A stretch of 64,000 bases of DNA from Croceibacter atlanticus HTCC2559 (GTDB lineage Bacteria; Bacteroidota; Bacteroidia; Flavobacteriales; Flavobacteriaceae): NCBI RefSeq assembly GCF_000196315.1, contig NC_014230.1:2256501-2320500 (forward strand), given 5' to 3'. How positions within the stretch are numbered: the stretch's first letter is position 1; each line of letters starts with the position of its first letter. A program made the translations under genes and the position numbers. The notes under the pieces were generated by a model. It did not search any database, had not been told where the DNA came from, and saw only the letters and a list, made by a program, of their open reading frames with translations. Positions 1-8,849 of this stretch are shown here, in pieces.

Positions 1-2872
1 TATTGTTTCCTGGACCCGTAACGTGGATTGCTCCTCCATTTCCTGGACCACCATCTGCCGTGAATGCTCCTGCATCCAAGCCTGCCGTGTTGTTCATAAA
101 CACAACGTTGGTCAATGTGTTGGTATTCGTGTCTAAAGACCAGTCCTCCAATCCACCACCTGCTCTGCTTGCAGAGTTTCCTGTGATCATTACAGCTCCT
201 GCACTACCGTCTATTGACAATGTAGTTCCTGTAGCCATAAGGATTCCTCCTCCAGAACCTTGCGTCCCTGAGGCGAAGTTGTTCGAGATGATCGTTCCAG
301 CTCCGATGACAACCGATCCGGCTCCATCCTCAGCAAAGATTCCTCCACCACCTACAATCTCCAATGGATCTGCAACAAGGTCTCCCTGCGCATCGTTACC
401 ATCTATAGTTGTTCCGGTGATAGTCATCACACCTTGGTTGTTCCATAGTCCGCCACCTTCTTTGGAAGCTGTGTTTCCACTTACGGTTCCTCCTGTGATT
501 GTTACTGGTGCTGCTCCACTTACGTGAAGTCCACCACCATTTCCTGGAGCACCAGGACCGGTTACCACACCTGTCATATTTCCATCTAAAGCAACATCTG
601 TAAGTGTCACTGAACTTGAACCATTGGTCTCAATACCACCACCAGCTCTGTTGGATTGGTTTCCTGTTATTGTTGTTCCATTTGCTGTCAGTATTCCTGA
701 AGCATTCAAGATACCACCACCAGTTGACTGTGCACCATCTGCGATGTTGTTGGTCACTGAAGCTGTTCCTGAGATATCCACAGTTCCTCCTTCATTATAG
801 ATTCCGCCACCACCGGCAGCTCCTGGAGACATTGCATCATTACCAGATGCCGTGTTGGCATCTATAGTAGTGTCTACGATTGTCATTACTCCTGAACCGT
901 TCCAAAGTGCACCACCTTCATTGGCAGCCGTATTCCCATTTGAGGTTCCTCCAGTGATTGTTACAGCACTGTCCCCACTAACGTGGATACCACCACCGTT
1001 TCCTGGAGCTCCTGTTCCTGTTACAACTCCTGTTTGGTTAGCATCCAAAGTAACATCAGTAAGGGTTACAGGACCACTTCCGTTAGTCTCGATTCCGCCA
1101 CCAGCTCTGTTAGATTGGTTTCCTGTGATTGTTGTACCGTTTGCAGTCAATGTTCCGGCTGCATTCAAGATACCACCACCAGTTGACTGTGCACCATCTG
1201 CGATGTTGTTGGTCACTGAAGCTGTTCCTGAGATATCCACAGTTCCTCCTTCATTGAATATTCCTCCACCACCTGCAGCACCTGCTACAGCAGCATCACT
1301 ACCAGAGGCAGTGTTTGCATCTATTACGGTGTTTACTATCGTCATTACTCCTGATCCGTTCCAGAATCCACCGCCTTCATTGGCAGCAAGGTTTCCTGAT
1401 GCAGATCCGTCTGTGATCGTATTGTTTCCTGGACCCGTAACGTGGATTGCCCCTCCATTTCCTGGACCACCATCTGCCGTGAATGCTCCTGCATCCAAGC
1501 CTGCCGTGTTGTTCATAAACACAACGTTGGTCAATGTGTTGGTATTCGTGTCTAAAGACCAGTCCTCCAATCCACCACCTGCTCTGCTTGCAGAGTTTCC
1601 TGTGATCATTACAGCTCCTGCACTACCGTCTATTGACAATGTAGTTCCTGTAGCCATAAGGATTCCTCCTCCAGAACCTTGCGTCCCTGAGGCGAAGTTG
1701 TTCGAGATGATCGTTCCAGCTCCGATGACAACCGATCCGGCTCCATCCTCAGCAAAGATTCCTCCACCACCTACAATCTCCAATGGATCTGCAACAAGGT
1801 CTCCCTGCGCATCGTTACCATCTATAGTTGTTCCGGTGATAGTCATCACACCTTGGTTGTTCCATAGTCCGCCACCTTCTTTGGAAGCTGTGTTTCCACT
1901 TACGGTTCCTCCTGTGATTGTTACTGGTGCTGCTCCACTTACGTGAAGTCCACCACCATTTCCTGGAGCACCAGGACCGGTTACCACACCTGTCATATTT
2001 CCATCTAAAGCAACATCTGTAAGTGTCACTGAACTTGAACCATTGGTCTCAATACCACCACCAGCTCTGTTGGATTGGTTTCCTGTTATTGTTGTTCCAT
2101 TTGCTGTCAGTATTCCTGAAGCATTCAAGATACCACCACCAGTTGACTGTGCACCATCTGCGATGTTGTTGGTCACTGAAGCTGTTCCTGAGATATCCAC
2201 AGTTCCTCCTTCATTGAATATTCCTCCACCACCTGCAGCACCTGCTACAGCAGCATCACTACCAGAGGCAGTGTTCGCATCTATTACGGTGTTTACTATC
2301 GTCATTACTCCTGATCCGTTCCAGAATCCACCACCTTCATTGGCAGCAAGGTTTCCTGAAGCAGATCCGTCTGTGATCGTATTGTTTCCTGGACCCGTAA
2401 CGTGGATTGCTCCTCCGTTTCCTGGACCGCCATCTGCCGTGAATGCTCCTGCATCCAAGCCTGCCGTGTTGTTCATAAACACAACGTTGGTCAATGTGTT
2501 GGTGTTCGTGTCTAGAGACCAGTCCTCCAATCCACCACCTGCTCTGCTTGCAGAGTTTCCTGTGATCATTACAGCTCCTGCACTACCGTCTATTGACAAT
2601 GTAGTTCCTGTAGCCATAAGGATTCCTCCTCCAGAACCTTGTGTTCCTGAGGCGAAGTTGTTCGAGATGATCGTTCCCGCTCCGATGACAACCGATCCGG
2701 CTCCATCCTCAGCGAAGATTCCTCCACCACCTACAATTTCCAATGGATCTGCAACAAGGTCTCCCTGCGCATCGTTACCATCTATAGTTGTTCCGGTGAT
2801 AGTCATCACACCTTGGTTGTTCCATAGTCCGCCACCTTCTTTGGAAGCTGTGTTTCCACTTACGGTTCCTCC
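1..2872 (-). repeat. Near-identical higher-order coding repeats in the adhesin gene
   Basis: Anchoring on the gtcat of the GVMT/GMTI motif gives copies at 423, 882, 1341, 1842, 2301 and 2802, spaced 459, 459, 501, 459 and 501 bp, all multiples of three. Segment 2-795 recurs at 1421-2214 (offset 1419) with only one mismatch that I could see. Segment 1181-1911 recurs at offset 960 with a few mismatches. The block is clearly richer in G and C than the rest of the window. Such identity points to recent duplication or gene conversion. Confidence 0.9.
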
Positions 2873-5065
2873 TGTAATGTTAATAGCACTAGACCCACTT
2901 ACGTGTAGTCCGCCACCGTTTCCAGGAGCAGGAGCAACACCACCAGCATTGTTATTATCTAATGTTACATTAGTTAAATTTACAATACCTGGTACACTTC
3001 CTGAATCTGTATTATTTGCTTCAATACCACCACCAGCTCTATTTGCTGTATTATTAGTAATTGTTGTTCCTGTAGCAGTAAATGTTCCACCTGCATTTAA
3101 AATACCACCACCAGAACCAGAAGGTCCTACTGTAGCAATGTTATTTATTATTTGTGTCGTAGCATCTGTTGTTACAGTACCTCCTTCATTGTAGATACCA
3201 CCACCGCCAGATGTTGCTGCAGCAGCACTATGAGCACTGTTTCCATCAATAACAACATCAATAATTGTCATTATGCCAGAGCCATTCCATAATCCACCAC
3301 CTTCATTAGCAGCTTGGTTATTAATAACTGAACCACCTGTAATATTAGTAGTTGCATCACCACCTACGTGTAAAGCACCTCCATTACCAGGATTAGAATT
3401 TAAAGGAGATGTAACACCAACATTATTACTGTCAAAATTTACACCTGTTAAATTAAGGGTTCCGCCAGTATGTTCTATAGCACCACCAGCACGTGTAGAT
3501 ACGTTATTAGTGAATGTTGTTTCAGTAATTGTTACAGTACCTCCATTACTTAAAATAGCTCCACCAGAACCTGAAACACCATCTGCAAGATTATTGACTA
3601 TATTATTTCCTGCTAATACTATAAGGTCTCCACCATTGTTGAATATTGCACCACCACCTGTAGTAGGCGCATCTCCACTTGCGATATTATCTGAGAAATT
3701 AGGTGTTGGTGTATTTCCTACTGTCATTGTACTTCCAAGTTGATTCCATAGTCCACCACCTTCGTTAGCTGCTATATTTCCTTGAATATTACCTCCATTA
3801 ATTATAATAGTAGCAATTCCGGAAACGTGTAAACCACCACCATTACCTGGACTTGCTGAAGCATTTGGTGCAACACCAGCATTATTACTATTAAGTGAGA
3901 CATCTTGTAATGTAAGTGACCCATCTATTATTTCGATACCACCACCAGCACGGTTTGCTATGTTACTATTTACTGTAGTATTTGGATCTGTAACTGTAAC
4001 ATCTCCATCTGTACTTAAAATACCACCACCAGAACCAGAAGTTCCTGTAGCAGAATTATTATTTACTAAAGTTGCGCCAGAAACTATTAAAGTACCACCG
4101 TTGTTGAATAAACCTCCACCACCGTTAGAGCTATCGTTTCCTTGTGCTTCATTACCAGTTACAGTTGAGGCATTTACGGTCATTGTTCCGCCAGCTTGAT
4201 TCCATAATGCTCCACCTTCTGATCCTGCAATATTATTTATAAAAGTAGAACCTGTTACGTTTGTATCACTTATACCTGTATTATGTAACGCTCCACCATT
4301 ACCAGGTGTACCAGTTGCTTGGTTACCATCAAAAGTTACGTTAGTAATTGTTAATACATTAGGTGTATTAGTTTCAATCGCACCACCAGCACGACCAGCA
4401 ATGTTTCCTGTTAAATCTGAATTTACTAAAGAGAATGTTGTTAAAACACTTTGAGACTCATAATAAATTGCTCCACCACTACCAGAAGCAGCAGTTGCTA
4501 TGTTATTATTAAATTCAGTTCCTGTAATATCTAGTGAAACATCTGAAGCATAAATTGCACCACCACCGCCATCACCAGACGTATCTGATTCTGTGGAATT
4601 GTTATTAAAATCACAATTTACTATAGTTAAAGAACTAGGAGCTACAATATCATTAGCTGATACAAATATAGCACCACCACCATCTGCTGTTCCTGTAATT
4701 GAACCGTTTTGAATAGTGATTGCATCTAGTGTTGAGGATGCTCCTGCAATAATGCCACCATCCATCTGAAAATTAAAAATTCTTCCAGAATTGGAAGAAC
4801 CATCAATAATTGTATTACCAGTACCATTTCCTGTAATTGTTACATCATCTGTAACTAATATCTCTCCAGAAGTTAGGTTTACTGTAAAGTTTCCATTAAA
4901 TGTAATAACGTCTGCTCCTGCATTTGCGTTAGCTTGAGCAACTGCGTCTCGTAAGGAACCTGGTCCAGCATCATCGCCGTTTGTTACAATTTGACCAAAA
5001 GATAGGCCAGCAACAAACAACAAGGAAAATGTAAGAAATAAGTTCCGAGTAGTTTTTTGTTTCAT
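1..5065 (-). CDS. Giant secreted beta-helix adhesin-like protein, C-terminus outside window
   Basis: The minus frame from ATG 5065 stays open to the window edge, at least 1,688 codons, so the C-terminus is missing. A signal peptide of about 25 residues (MKQKTTRN to SFGQ) is followed by GPGSLRDAVAQAN, the SLR-x-A opening common to secreted right-handed beta-helix proteins (CSLREA type). The rest is made of Gly/Asn/Thr-rich units of 152-167 residues with recurring GNGGGLHVSG, VTITGGTVSGN and GGGLWNNQG motifs, as in Pmp-like and autotransporter-like helices. No catalytic motif is seen. A surface adhesin role is inference. Export by Sec and then type IX secretion, with a sorting domain beyond the edge, is likely because porQ lies two genes upstream, but is unproven. 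It follows cmk on the same strand after 233 bp. Confidence 0.85.
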   Translation of the reverse strand, partial: MKQKTTRNLFLTFSLLFVAGLSFGQIVTNGDDAGPGSLRDAVAQANANAGADVITFNGNFTVNLTSGEILVTDDVTITGNGTGNTIIDGSSNSGRIFNFQMDGGIIAGASSTLDAITIQNGSITGTADGGGAIFVSANDIVAPSSLTIVNCDFNNNSTESDTSGDGGGGAIYASDVSLDITGTEFNNNIATAASGSGGAIYYESQSVLTTFSLVNSDLTGNIAGRAGGAIETNTPNVLTITNVTFDGNQATGTPGNGGALHNTGISDTNVTGSTFINNIAGSEGGALWNQAGGTMTVNASTVTGNEAQGNDSSNGGGGLFNNGGTLIVSGATLVNNNSATGTSGSGGGILSTDGDVTVTDPNTTVNSNIANRAGGGIEIIDGSLTLQDVSLNSNNAGVAPNASASPGNGGGLHVSGIATIIINGGNIQGNIAANEGGGLWNQLGSTMTVGNTPTPNFSDNIASGDAPTTGGGAIFNNGGDLIVLAGNNIVNNLADGVSGSGGAILSNGGTVTITETTFTNNVSTRAGGAIEHTGGTLNLTGVNFDSNNVGVTSPLNSNPGNGGALHVGGDATTNITGGSVINNQAANEGGGLWNGSGIMTIIDVVIDGNSAHSAAAATSGGGGIYNEGGTVTTDATTQIINNIATVGPSGSGGGILNAGGTFTATGTTITNNTANRAGGGIEANNTDSGSVPGIVNLTNVTLDNNNAGGVAPAPGNGGGLHVSGSSAINITGGTVSGNTASKEGGGLWNNQGVMTITGTTIDGNDAQGDLVADPLEIVGGGGIFAEDGAGSVVIGAGTIISNNFASGTQGSGGGILMATGTTLSIDGSAGAVMITGNSASRAGGGLEDWSLDTNTNTLTNVVFMNNTAGLDAGAFTADGGPGNGGAIHVTGPGNNTITDGSASGNLAANEGGGFWNGSGVMTIVNTVIDANTASGSDAAVAGAAGGGGIFNEGGTVDISGTASVTNNIADGAQSTGGGILNASGILTANGTTITGNQSNRAGGGIETNGSSSVTLTDVALDGNMTGVVTGPGAPGNGGGLHVSGAAPVTITGGTVSGNTASKEGGGLWNNQGVMTITGTTIDGNDAQGDLVADPLEIVGGGGIFAEDGAGSVVIGAGTIISNNFASGTQGSGGGILMATGTTLSIDGSAGAVMITGNSASRAGGGLEDWSLDTNTNTLTNVVFMNNTAGLDAGAFTADGGPGNGGAIHVTGPGNNTITDGSASGNLAANEGGGFWNGSGVMTIVNTVIDANTASGSDAAVAGAAGGGGIFNEGGTVDISGTASVTNNIADGAQSTGGGILNAAGTLTANGTTITGNQSNRAGGGIETNGSGPVTLTDVTLDANQTGVVTGTGAPGNGGGIHVSGDSAVTITGGTSNGNTAANEGGALWNGSGVMTIVDTTIDANTASGNDAMSPGAAGGGGIYNEGGTVDISGTASVTNNIADGAQSTGGGILNASGILTANGTTITGNQSNRAGGGIETNGSSSVTLTDVALDGNMTGVVTGPGAPGNGGGLHVSGAAPVTITGGTVSGNTASKEGGGLWNNQGVMTITGTTIDGNDAQGDLVADPLEIVGGGGIFAEDGAGSVVIGAGTIISNNFASGTQGSGGGILMATGTTLSIDGSAGAVMITGNSASRAGGGLEDWSLDTNTNTLTNVVFMNNTAGLDAGAFTADGGPGNGGAIHVTGPGNN
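2873..4400 (-). repeat. Diverged repeats at the N-terminal side of the adhesin
   Basis: The same unit continues at anchors 3267, 3723 and 4179 (spacings 465, 456 and 456 bp). The DNA is AT-rich and no two units are nearly identical, while the protein pattern is kept (GGG-x-WN, NNTA). This is the old, degenerate part of the repeat domain and probably the source of the expanded copies. Confidence 0.8.
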
Positions 5066-5298
5066 AATGAAATGTTGATTTAGTTAAACTTAGTTTAGTA
5101 CACAGTAGCTTTAAAACACTATGTCTTAAAGTATTAACGATTAATAAGGACTGTTGGATTTTCACCACAACCTCTTTAACCTAAATTTAACTGCTTAACA
5201 TTTCATTAACACCGATTGGCGATAAAATATGATTAAAACCAGTATTTTTTGTAAGAATTAACAAATAATACTAACCTGTGTTAATAATCAAGCGAGAT

Positions 5299-5997
5299 TT
5301 ATGATCTGCCCGCTAATTTATCCTTTACAAGTTGTAGTATGGTATGAAATTGGCCATCTAAAGTTAGTTGAGAGTTATCAATTTCAATTGCATCTTTTGC
5401 TTTAACTAATGGAGAGTCTTTACGTGTAGTATCAATTAAATCTCTTTCGACAACATTATTATATATGTCTTCATAATTTACAGCATCGCCTCTTTCAATA
5501 AGTTCTTTATATCTTCTTTGAGCACGTTCTTCTGCAGATGCGGTCATAAATAATTTTAAATCGGCATCTGGAAATACTACTGTACCTATATCTCTTCCAT
5601 CCATAACAACACCCTTGTCTTTACCTAAGCGCTGTTGTTGGCTTACTAGTTTTTTTCTTATTTCTGAAACAGTTGCTATTGGACTAACAAAATTTGAAAC
5701 TTTTAAAGTTCGTATTTGATGCTCTACATTAATTGAATTTAATAGCACTTCGGCAAACCCCTTTGTCTCATTGTATTTAAAAGTTATTTCAATATTATCT
5801 AATTCATTAATTAGCTTTTCTTTATTAAAAACTGTTTCAGAAATAATATTGTTATTTAATGCATATAACGTTACTGCTCTATACATCGCTCCTGTATCAA
5901 CATATATATAATTAAGATGGCTAGCTAATTGTTTTGCGACTGTACTTTTTCCTGTAGAGGAATACCCATCAATTGCAATTGTAATTTTTTTCTGCAT
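5299..5997 (-). CDS. cmk: Cytidylate kinase
   Basis: 232 residues, the normal size for Cmk, which phosphorylates CMP and dCMP to the diphosphates in the cytoplasm. The Walker A loop is GYSSTGKST at about residues 10-18. The DTGAMYRA segment follows near residue 34, and the DGRDIGTVVFPDA motif lies near residue 137. Its ATG overlaps the stop of porQ in a TAATG junction, so translation of the two is probably coupled. The large adhesin gene lies downstream after a 233-bp gap. The call is firm. Confidence 0.96.
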   Translation of the reverse strand: MQKKITIAIDGYSSTGKSTVAKQLASHLNYIYVDTGAMYRAVTLYALNNNIISETVFNKEKLINELDNIEITFKYNETKGFAEVLLNSINVEHQIRTLKVSNFVSPIATVSEIRKKLVSQQQRLGKDKGVVMDGRDIGTVVFPDADLKLFMTASAEERAQRRYKELIERGDAVNYEDIYNNVVERDLIDTTRKDSPLVKAKDAIEIDNSQLTLDGQFHTILQLVKDKLAGRS

Positions 5998-7031
5998 TAT
6001 TGTAAATCTATATTTAAACCAAAAAAGCTTGAGCTAGCTGCGCTGTTATAGCGAGAATAGGCATAATTAAAACGTACTCTATTAAATTTGACACCAAAAC
6101 CAGCACTTAAGCCTGCAAAAGACCTTTGGTCTACAATTCTTAATTCTTCTCCTCTTCTAAAGCTATATCCTAACCTAATATTAAAGCCTCCTTTTGGAAA
6201 TAGCTCTACTCCTAATATTGTATGTCTTAATACATTATTAAAGAATCCTGGATCATCTTCAATAACATTTCCAGAAAGATCTTCTTCATCTCTATTTGTA
6301 TTTCTGAAAGCTATTTGCCATTGCTGTAAATTCTCAAAGGTTAAATGCCACTGCAATGGTACTTTTCGTAATTGTTGTGAAATTCCGAAATTAACTTCGA
6401 AAGGGATACTTTCATAAGTATCATCATACGCAGTAAATTGAGTACCTATATTTCTAGCAACTGCAGCTATAACTAAATCCCAGTCTTCATAAAAATAAGT
6501 TATACCAAGATCTAATGCGCCTCCTAAAGATGAATATTGTTCTAATTTTGAAGATATAAACTTTGCATTTGCTCCAATATAAAAATCTGAGTATGGTATA
6601 TTATAAGCATATCCTAAAGACAGTGCTGCTTCTCCACCACTAAAAGTGTTTGTAGCATTACCATTTTCATCATACCCATCAAAGCTTCCATAGTTTATGT
6701 AAGTAATGCCTGCATGAATAACTTGAGTTCTCCTATCATATAAATAAGCATAACTAGCAGTACCATAATTTACATCTGCTATATAATTTACATAGTTAAC
6801 AGACAATTGGTTGTCCATTCTGAAATTTATATTGGCAGGATTGTAAAGACCAGATGTGGGATCTTGGTCATATATAGTAATATTCTTTCCACCTAAAGCA
6901 GCTTGTCTAGGAGAGTTTATAAGGTTTAGGAATTGATATGTAGACTGACCACCTATCTGTCCATATATAAAATTAATATTTAGGAAACAGAATAATGCAA
7001 TGGCGGCTAAAACATAATAACGTTGCTGCAT
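5997..7031 (-). CDS. porQ: Type IX secretion system protein PorQ
   Basis: About 344 residues with a signal peptide (to FIYGQ) and then GGQSTYQFLNLINSPRQAALGG, the family signature near the mature N-terminus. The remainder alternates beta strands and ends in a hydrophobic C-terminus, as expected for a PorV/PorQ-like outer-membrane barrel. In studied systems PorQ belongs to the PorU-V-Q-Z attachment complex that processes and anchors T9SS cargo. I use ATG 7031: a TACATTTG -7 box at 7037-7044 rules out the upstream GTG at 7037, which lies inside the promoter. The stop overlaps the cmk start. Confidence 0.9.
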   Translation of the reverse strand: MQQRYYVLAAIALFCFLNINFIYGQIGGQSTYQFLNLINSPRQAALGGKNITIYDQDPTSGLYNPANINFRMDNQLSVNYVNYIADVNYGTASYAYLYDRRTQVIHAGITYINYGSFDGYDENGNATNTFSGGEAALSLGYAYNIPYSDFYIGANAKFISSKLEQYSSLGGALDLGITYFYEDWDLVIAAVARNIGTQFTAYDDTYESIPFEVNFGISQQLRKVPLQWHLTFENLQQWQIAFRNTNRDEEDLSGNVIEDDPGFFNNVLRHTILGVELFPKGGFNIRLGYSFRRGEELRIVDQRSFAGLSAGFGVKFNRVRFNYAYSRYNSAASSSFFGLNIDLQ

Positions 7032-7036
7032 AGGCA

Positions 7037-7044
7037 CAAATGTA
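7037..7044 (-). promoter_or_regulatory. -7 box TACATTTG for porQ-cmk
   Basis: A perfect match to the Bacteroidetes -7 consensus TAnnTTTG on the minus strand, ending five bases before ATG 7031. The mRNA would be nearly leaderless. No clear TTG is seen at the -33 position. Confidence 0.5.
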
Positions 7045-7380
7045 ATTAAAACTACAATTGAAACGCTTAGCTCTAATATTTATTTTAAACAGATATTATT
7101 TAAGAAAATTGAATGACTATGGATTATTATTTAACAAGTTGCACATAGCATTTAAGCTTATACAACTGTTAAAGTAAATGTGTAATGCATTGCATAATAT
7201 TTAATTAACATTTACTTAGTGTTTTTTATCTATGAAATTAGCTTTTAACATATTAGGTGTGAAATGTTTCCTAAATTAACAAACTGTTAACATTTTATAT
7301 TTATAAATAATATAATTTAGCTTGTGTATTAATACAATAAACATTTAGTCTCTTATTTAACAATTCAAAAACAATCTCTT
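7045..7380. other. Intergenic region between porQ and the fimbrial locus
   Basis: 336 AT-rich bases between divergent genes, with no coding frame. On the plus strand it holds a weak -7-like TAATTTAG at 7313-7320. TTAACAT occurs three times in direct orientation at 7205, 7245 and 7287, spaced 40 and 42 bp or about four helical turns. Promoters for both directions must lie here. Confidence 0.5.
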
Positions 7381-7923
7381 ATGAAAACTTTTAAAAATTT
7401 AGTATTTACTGCAGTTCTTTCAACATTTGGCATTTTAACTGCTACGGCACAATTAACAAATACTGCAACTGCAAATGCCTCTGCAACAATTGTACAAGAC
7501 TTAACAATTGAAAAAACAAATGATCTTAATTTTGGTGTGGTAATTCCATCTTCTTCAGCTTCATCATTTATATTAGCTCCTGCTGGAGGTTTAACTATAA
7601 GTGTTGGTTCTGTAAGTCAAATATTAGGTGATCAAACAGCTGCTAGTCCAGAAGCTGCAGCTTTTGAAGTAACTGGTTCTGGTATATCTATCTTTACAAT
7701 ATCATTACCTACATCTATAGATATTACAAATGCTAACGACGACACAATGACTGTTGATACGTTTACATCTAGTTTACCAGTTGCTGGTGTAACTTTAGGT
7801 GGTGTATTAGGTGATTTGAGTGTAACAGAAGATTTTACGGTAGGTGCTAAACTTAATGTAGGTGCAGATCAAGCTGCTGGTTTATACACTGGTACTTTTG
7901 ATGTTACTGTAAATTACTTATAA
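7381..7923 (+). CDS. DUF4402 pilin-like secreted protein
   Basis: 180 residues: a signal peptide (MKTFKNLVFTAVLSTFGILT, cleaved after ATA) and one DUF4402 domain. Family hallmarks visible are DLNFGVVIP near residue 46, EAAAFEVTGSG near residue 97, a FTISLP strand, and the C-terminal VGADQAAGLYTGTFDVTV. The fold is predicted to be an immunoglobulin-like beta sandwich similar to fimbrial subunits. A strong terminator follows directly, and then the chaperone gene, so this is probably the abundant major subunit of the pilus. DUF4402 membership is clear; the pilin role is inferred from context. Confidence 0.82.
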   Translation: MKTFKNLVFTAVLSTFGILTATAQLTNTATANASATIVQDLTIEKTNDLNFGVVIPSSSASSFILAPAGGLTISVGSVSQILGDQTAASPEAAAFEVTGSGISIFTISLPTSIDITNANDDTMTVDTFTSSLPVAGVTLGGVLGDLSVTEDFTVGAKLNVGADQAAGLYTGTFDVTVNYL

Positions 7924-7944
7924 ACCTACACAACATATTAATTT

Positions 7945-7980
7945 AAAAAGTACCATCTTTTTTAGATGGTACTTTTTTTT
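7945..7980 (+). terminator. Intrinsic terminator between pilin and chaperone genes
   Basis: A perfect 14-bp stem, AAAAAGTACCATCT with AGATGGTACTTTTT, closes a short T-rich loop and is followed by more Ts. It lies between the major subunit and the assembly genes. It probably reduces rather than abolishes downstream expression, since no strong promoter is seen before 8031. Confidence 0.85.
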
Positions 7981-8030
7981 ATCTCAACTTATTAATACTT
8001 TTATAAACACATCTCTTATTATTATTAATT

Positions 8031-8849
8031 ATGAAACACGCTTTATATATCTTATTCTTATTATTAAGTATACCAAGTTGTTACCCTCAAGGCGATTTAT
8101 CTGTAGTGCCAAGACGAGTAGTTTTTGAGAATGGAAATAAACGCTCAGAAACTTTATACCTCACAAATAGAGGAAAAGATACCGCTACATATAATTTGTT
8201 GTATGTTAATTATAAGGTAGATAATTCAGGTGTTTTTAAAAGAGTACCTGAAGACTCTATTGAAAACCCATCAAGTAAAAATTTTAGATTTTTCCCAAGA
8301 CGAGTAACCTTAGCTCCTAACCAAACCCAAACTGTAAAGCTGCAAATGAGAAATTTTTCAGAATTGGAAGATGGAGAGTATAGATCCCATTTACTTTTTA
8401 AAGGTGTGCCTAGAAATAATGCAAGATCAAATGTATTAGAGGTAGACAATGAGGCTGCTATGGGCGTTAATCTTAAAGCAGTTTACGGTTTAACTATACC
8501 TAATATTATTAGAAAAGGAGCTTACAATACAACAGTTGCTATTGAAGATGTTAGCTTACCATTTACTGAAAACAATAAAAGAGCGCTCTCTTTTAAAGTT
8601 ACAAAGTCTGGTAATATGTCTATTTATGGATCCATTAGTATAGATTACCTATATGGTGATGGTAGTATAGAAAATATAGGAGAAATTCCTGGGATTGCAA
8701 TCTATGCCAAAAATGATCATAGAGTTGTAAATATGCTCATGCCAGATGAATTTTCTAATTTAAGCGAAGGAAATATACAAATTACGCTAACAAGTAAAGA
8801 GGAACGAAATATTAATGATATTATCGCTGAATATGTAATAAAACTCTAA
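8031..8849 (+). CDS. PapD-like periplasmic fimbrial chaperone
   Basis: 272 residues with a signal peptide. LSVVPRRVVFE begins the first strand, with an Arg at the place of the conserved PapD Arg8. The G1 region FRFFPRRVTLAPNQTQTVKL and then DGEYRSHLLF near residue 125 match the subunit-binding edge of chaperone-usher chaperones. A second immunoglobulin-like domain covers roughly residues 145-272. A Cys sits near the signal cleavage site (IPSCYPQ), so a lipid-anchored form is possible, though the lipobox is poor. The ATG of the next gene overlaps its stop. The family call is strong and the pathway is inferred from the usher neighbour. Confidence 0.82.
   Translation: MKHALYILFLLLSIPSCYPQGDLSVVPRRVVFENGNKRSETLYLTNRGKDTATYNLLYVNYKVDNSGVFKRVPEDSIENPSSKNFRFFPRRVTLAPNQTQTVKLQMRNFSELEDGEYRSHLLFKGVPRNNARSNVLEVDNEAAMGVNLKAVYGLTIPNIIRKGAYNTTVAIEDVSLPFTENNKRALSFKVTKSGNMSIYGSISIDYLYGDGSIENIGEIPGIAIYAKNDHRVVNMLMPDEFSNLSEGNIQITLTSKEERNINDIIAEYVIKL

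Noticed and set aside
3-4199. Long proline-rich open frames on the plus strand (for example 852-1946 and 2043-3194)
   Set aside because: They are the antisense of the adhesin repeats: Gly codons GGN read backwards as NCC. They have no signal peptide or family, and the minus frame has a start, signal peptide and known motif.
4971-5168. A 65-codon minus-strand frame over the adhesin start
   Set aside because: It overlaps the signal peptide region in another frame and has no recognisable feature.
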